Assembly: GCA_002401225.1 (NCBI GenBank) | Contig: NVSM01000046.1 | Coordinates: forward strand, 11,086-18,044 | From: a bacterium | Lineage (GTDB): Bacteria > Planctomycetota > Phycisphaerae > Phycisphaerales > UBA1924 | Reading direction: 5' to 3' | Length of the DNA: 6,959 nucleotides | Part shown: positions 4,691 through 6,959 of the stretch, piece by piece | Layout of the letters: every line of letters begins with the position of its first letter | How positions within the stretch are numbered: position 1 is the stretch's first letter | The notes under the pieces: model-generated | The model's input: only the letters and a program-made list of their open reading frames with translations | The model's database searches: none | What the model was told of the DNA's origin: nothing | Program-made: the position numbers and the translations under genes

Positions 4691-6959
4691 TCATCCGCCC
4701 CATGATGGATCAATAGGCAAATCGCCACGCGACCCACCGGGGCGGAAGATGAAACCAAAGCTGGTTTCGCCCTGAATATTGTTATACTGGATCGTTGCTC
4801 CCAGCGTCCCGATCTGGAACCGACGCATGACCTGGGCACCAAAGGTCTGAAAATCATCGAGATCAAAGTTGTAGTTCAAACTTGTATTCACTGCATATTT
4901 ATCGGTGATTCGATATCGCGCTGCGAGCGAAGCAAAGGTCGCATCCAAAGGCTGAACCTCTCGATATTCGATCGATGTTGTGAACCCCGGACGATGCTCA
5001 ATGATCGCGCCGACACTCGCCCGAGCCGTCTTGCTCAGATCAAGGTCATAGACAATCTCGCCTGCGAACGCCAAGACTTCCGTCGGCTGCCACACCGCAC
5101 TCGTGCTGATGTATTCGCCTGGGTTCGAGAGTTCTGGGCGTGATGAATAGAACTGCGGAATCGGTGATGAACCAGCATCGTCACTCGTCCAGACATATTC
5201 TGATCGTACTTTGAGAACATCGACATCGCGCCATCGTCCGACGCCGCCGCGTTTGGTTTGCCATGTTTGATCTAACGCTGCGCGGAACGCGGTACCTTCG
5301 ATCAAGCCTTCGACATCATCATCAAAGATGGGCACATCGGTTTGTTCAAAGTTTGAATCGCCACCCCAGATCGTGATCGAAGGCTCGACAATATGACGCA
5401 GCCGATGGATATCAAAGAAACGATTTTCGGCAGCGTTATTAATCTTCGATACAGTCGTCGAAAGCGTCACGCCCCCGCCACCCCAATACCGAATATCTTC
5501 ATCTTGCCCTGGGCTAAACGCATCGAACGAGTTGTCGTATGCCGTAGCCCGCCCGACTGCAAACGGGACGACGCGTACTGGCCCGAGATCAAATCTCGCC
5601 CGAAGTTCATGACGAGTATCGAGCCGAGTGACTGCTGATTCATCGAGCCCCAACGCGCGAAACTTATCACCCAATGATTCACTCGCCAGCGTGCCAAAGG
5701 CATCGTCGGCCAACGAGTTGGTTGTGAACCCATACGCACTCGCAGCGACCTCTGAAAATGACAAACGAAGAACGCCAGCTCGCGCCTCGAATGAATAGGT
5801 CAACAATCCGGGTTGGATCTCTGGAAGAACATCCTTCGCCAACGACACAAACCGCACCTCGGGCAACTTATTGACCGAATAGCCCGGCGATTGCAACTTG
5901 TGTTCGGGAACAATAAAATCATTCACCGTCGAACTCAACTCAAGAGCAAAGTATGAATCATCGCTTCGGCGTTCAAGCTGCAAGCCACTGCGAAAATCTT
6001 CCGCATTGCGCCCTCGTTCATTGAACAACGCACCAACAAAGGCCTCGTCCGACGCATAGCTCAGTTCAGTCACCAATGTCCATGAATCTGTGAACTCCCA
6101 GATATCATTGATCGCAAAGATGCCTCGAATCTCATTATCGCGTTCGATGCGTTGTCCCGAAGGCGTGATATCGGTCCCGTTGTCATCAGCGAGCAAATAC
6201 GAAAAGAGCCCGCCACGATGTTGGGTTGTTTCCCAATCCGCCTGCACCCCAAAGCCCACTCCGCGTTCTGCATACAGATCAAGATTCAGATCGACATCGA
6301 CCCCGGGTGGGCCATCAATATTCAAAAGCGAGATCGCATTCCAACGCGTTTTGATCGCAAGCCCAGAACGGTTTGAATCGGTAACAGTCACCTGACGAAG
6401 CGGGAACGATCCGGGGTTGCCTTTGAATCCGGGCAACCAAAGAATCGGGACAGAGCCGGCATTGAGCGTGACGCTTTTTCCCTCAACATGCACCGAAGGG
6501 CGGGTGTTGTCGATCAAAGAATCTGAGCCTTGTTCGAGTGTTACCTTGATATCCGAAACGCCGATCGTGAGATCAGGCTCGAAGAACGCAGTGTTTGAAA
6601 TCTTGGCTTTGCTCGCAGCAAACTCATGCTGGGCGGTCTGGCGGATGCTCTTTGCCCGCACATACAAAGGCATCGCGGTCTTCTGATCGGTCGTCCAGAA
6701 CACCGCATCGAGCATCAACGCTTTGTTGTTCGCCACATCAAGATACATGCGAGGCGAACGCATCGACCATTGATCATCACCCGCAAAGACGCCGCCTTCG
6801 AGATAGATGCCTTCGATCTGGTTCGCACCTAATCGAGTTACGCCGGTGATCGGCGAATCGCCTGTGGTAAAAACCACCACCCGTTCTGCTTTAAAGTCGA
6901 TCCATCTTTGATTCGCAGGATCTTGATACTGAATCGTCACGCCGCCGTCTGCGGTGATG
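4691..6959 (-). CDS. lptD: LPS-assembly protein LptD-like (partial, N-terminus outside window)
   Basis: LptD is the outer-membrane barrel that, with the lipoprotein LptE, inserts lipopolysaccharide into the outer leaflet. The frame is open to the window edge (the residues before the GTG at 6940 read ITADGG), so the signal peptide and start lie beyond 6959; 755 residues are visible. Counting from the GTG, about 1-135 is an OstA/LptA-like periplasmic domain, with repeated short beta strands such as GIYLEGGVF and ALMLDAVFWTT. Residues 164-171 (VPILWLPG) match the LptD 'VP.fy.P' turn that leads into the barrel. NKLPEVRF (357-364) and LRHIVEPSITIWG (514-526) match the 'RLP' and 'lRH..eP' landmarks of the barrel, followed by alternating aromatic strands. 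The last strand, about TSFGFIFRPG, is followed by a short tail ending SWGG. I find no cysteine in the visible part. It could instead be a looser OstA-family relative, but the combined landmarks favour LptD. It is convergent with purF. Confidence 0.82.
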   Translation of the reverse strand, partial: ITADGGVTIQYQDPANQRWIDFKAERVVVFTTGDSPITGVTRLGANQIEGIYLEGGVFAGDDQWSMRSPRMYLDVANNKALMLDAVFWTTDQKTAMPLYVRAKSIRQTAQHEFAASKAKISNTAFFEPDLTIGVSDIKVTLEQGSDSLIDNTRPSVHVEGKSVTLNAGSVPILWLPGFKGNPGSFPLRQVTVTDSNRSGLAIKTRWNAISLLNIDGPPGVDVDLNLDLYAERGVGFGVQADWETTQHRGGLFSYLLADDNGTDITPSGQRIERDNEIRGIFAINDIWEFTDSWTLVTELSYASDEAFVGALFNERGRNAEDFRSGLQLERRSDDSYFALELSSTVNDFIVPEHKLQSPGYSVNKLPEVRFVSLAKDVLPEIQPGLLTYSFEARAGVLRLSFSEVAASAYGFTTNSLADDAFGTLASESLGDKFRALGLDESAVTRLDTRHELRARFDLGPVRVVPFAVGRATAYDNSFDAFSPGQDEDIRYWGGGGVTLSTTVSKINNAAENRFFDIHRLRHIVEPSITIWGGDSNFEQTDVPIFDDDVEGLIEGTAFRAALDQTWQTKRGGVGRWRDVDVLKVRSEYVWTSDDAGSSPIPQFYSSRPELSNPGEYISTSAVWQPTEVLAFAGEIVYDLDLSKTARASVGAIIEHRPGFTTSIEYREVQPLDATFASLAARYRITDKYAVNTSLNYNFDLDDFQTFGAQVMRRFQIGTLGATIQYNNIQGETSFGFIFRPGGSRGDLPIDPSWGG

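Noticed and set aside
4640..4700. Terminator in the purF/lptD gap
   Set aside because: Only a 3-bp GCG/CGC hairpin and a near-palindromic GTTTAAAAC are present, with no stable stem and T-tract.
6070..6395. Short forward frames inside the lptD-like gene
   Set aside because: They oppose a long, continuous frame with LptD landmarks on both sides; none shows motifs of its own.
1..6959. CRISPR array, tRNA, insertion sequence or phage element
   Set aside because: No regularly spaced repeats, no tRNA-like cloverleaf, no transposase or integrase and no terminal inverted repeats were seen; coding density and style are uniform.

Overview
The window reads as ordinary chromosomal DNA from a diderm, LPS-type bacterium, most likely a member of the Planctomycetota (Phycisphaerae-like). 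The evidence is indirect: an LptD-type outer-membrane protein and a lipoprotein imply an outer membrane; MqnD implies menaquinone made by the futalosine route; PurF is of the iron-sulfur, propeptide-bearing type; GC content is moderate, with very frequent GATC/ATCG words. The lineage is inferred from overall protein flavour and was not tested by a search.

Layout, left to right. (1) 1-75: lead-in, possibly the 3' end of an upstream gene that overlaps the start of atpC. (2) atpC (+), F1 ATP synthase epsilon subunit, most likely starting at a TTG with a strong ribosome binding site, followed by a clear intrinsic terminator at 541-568. (3) smpB (-), the tmRNA-binding protein, convergent with atpC. 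(4) A tight + strand run of three genes: a short lipoprotein of unknown function, a single-domain rhodanese (8-bp overlap) and mqnD (8-bp gap). (5) purF (+), first committed enzyme of purine synthesis, with its own ribosome binding site and an ambiguous N-terminus. (6) lptD-like (-), convergent with purF across 27 bp and running off the right edge, so its N-terminus is missing.

The genes serve different housekeeping systems: ATP synthesis, ribosome rescue, quinone synthesis, purine synthesis and LPS export. There are no signs of a mobile element, CRISPR array, toxin-antitoxin pair, RNA gene or phage. I found no convincing undescribed system. The points most worth a second look are the unusual PurF N-terminus, a cysteine-free LptD, and the conserved-or-not question for the lipoprotein-rhodanese-mqnD cluster. 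No intergenic stretch exceeds 300 bases.
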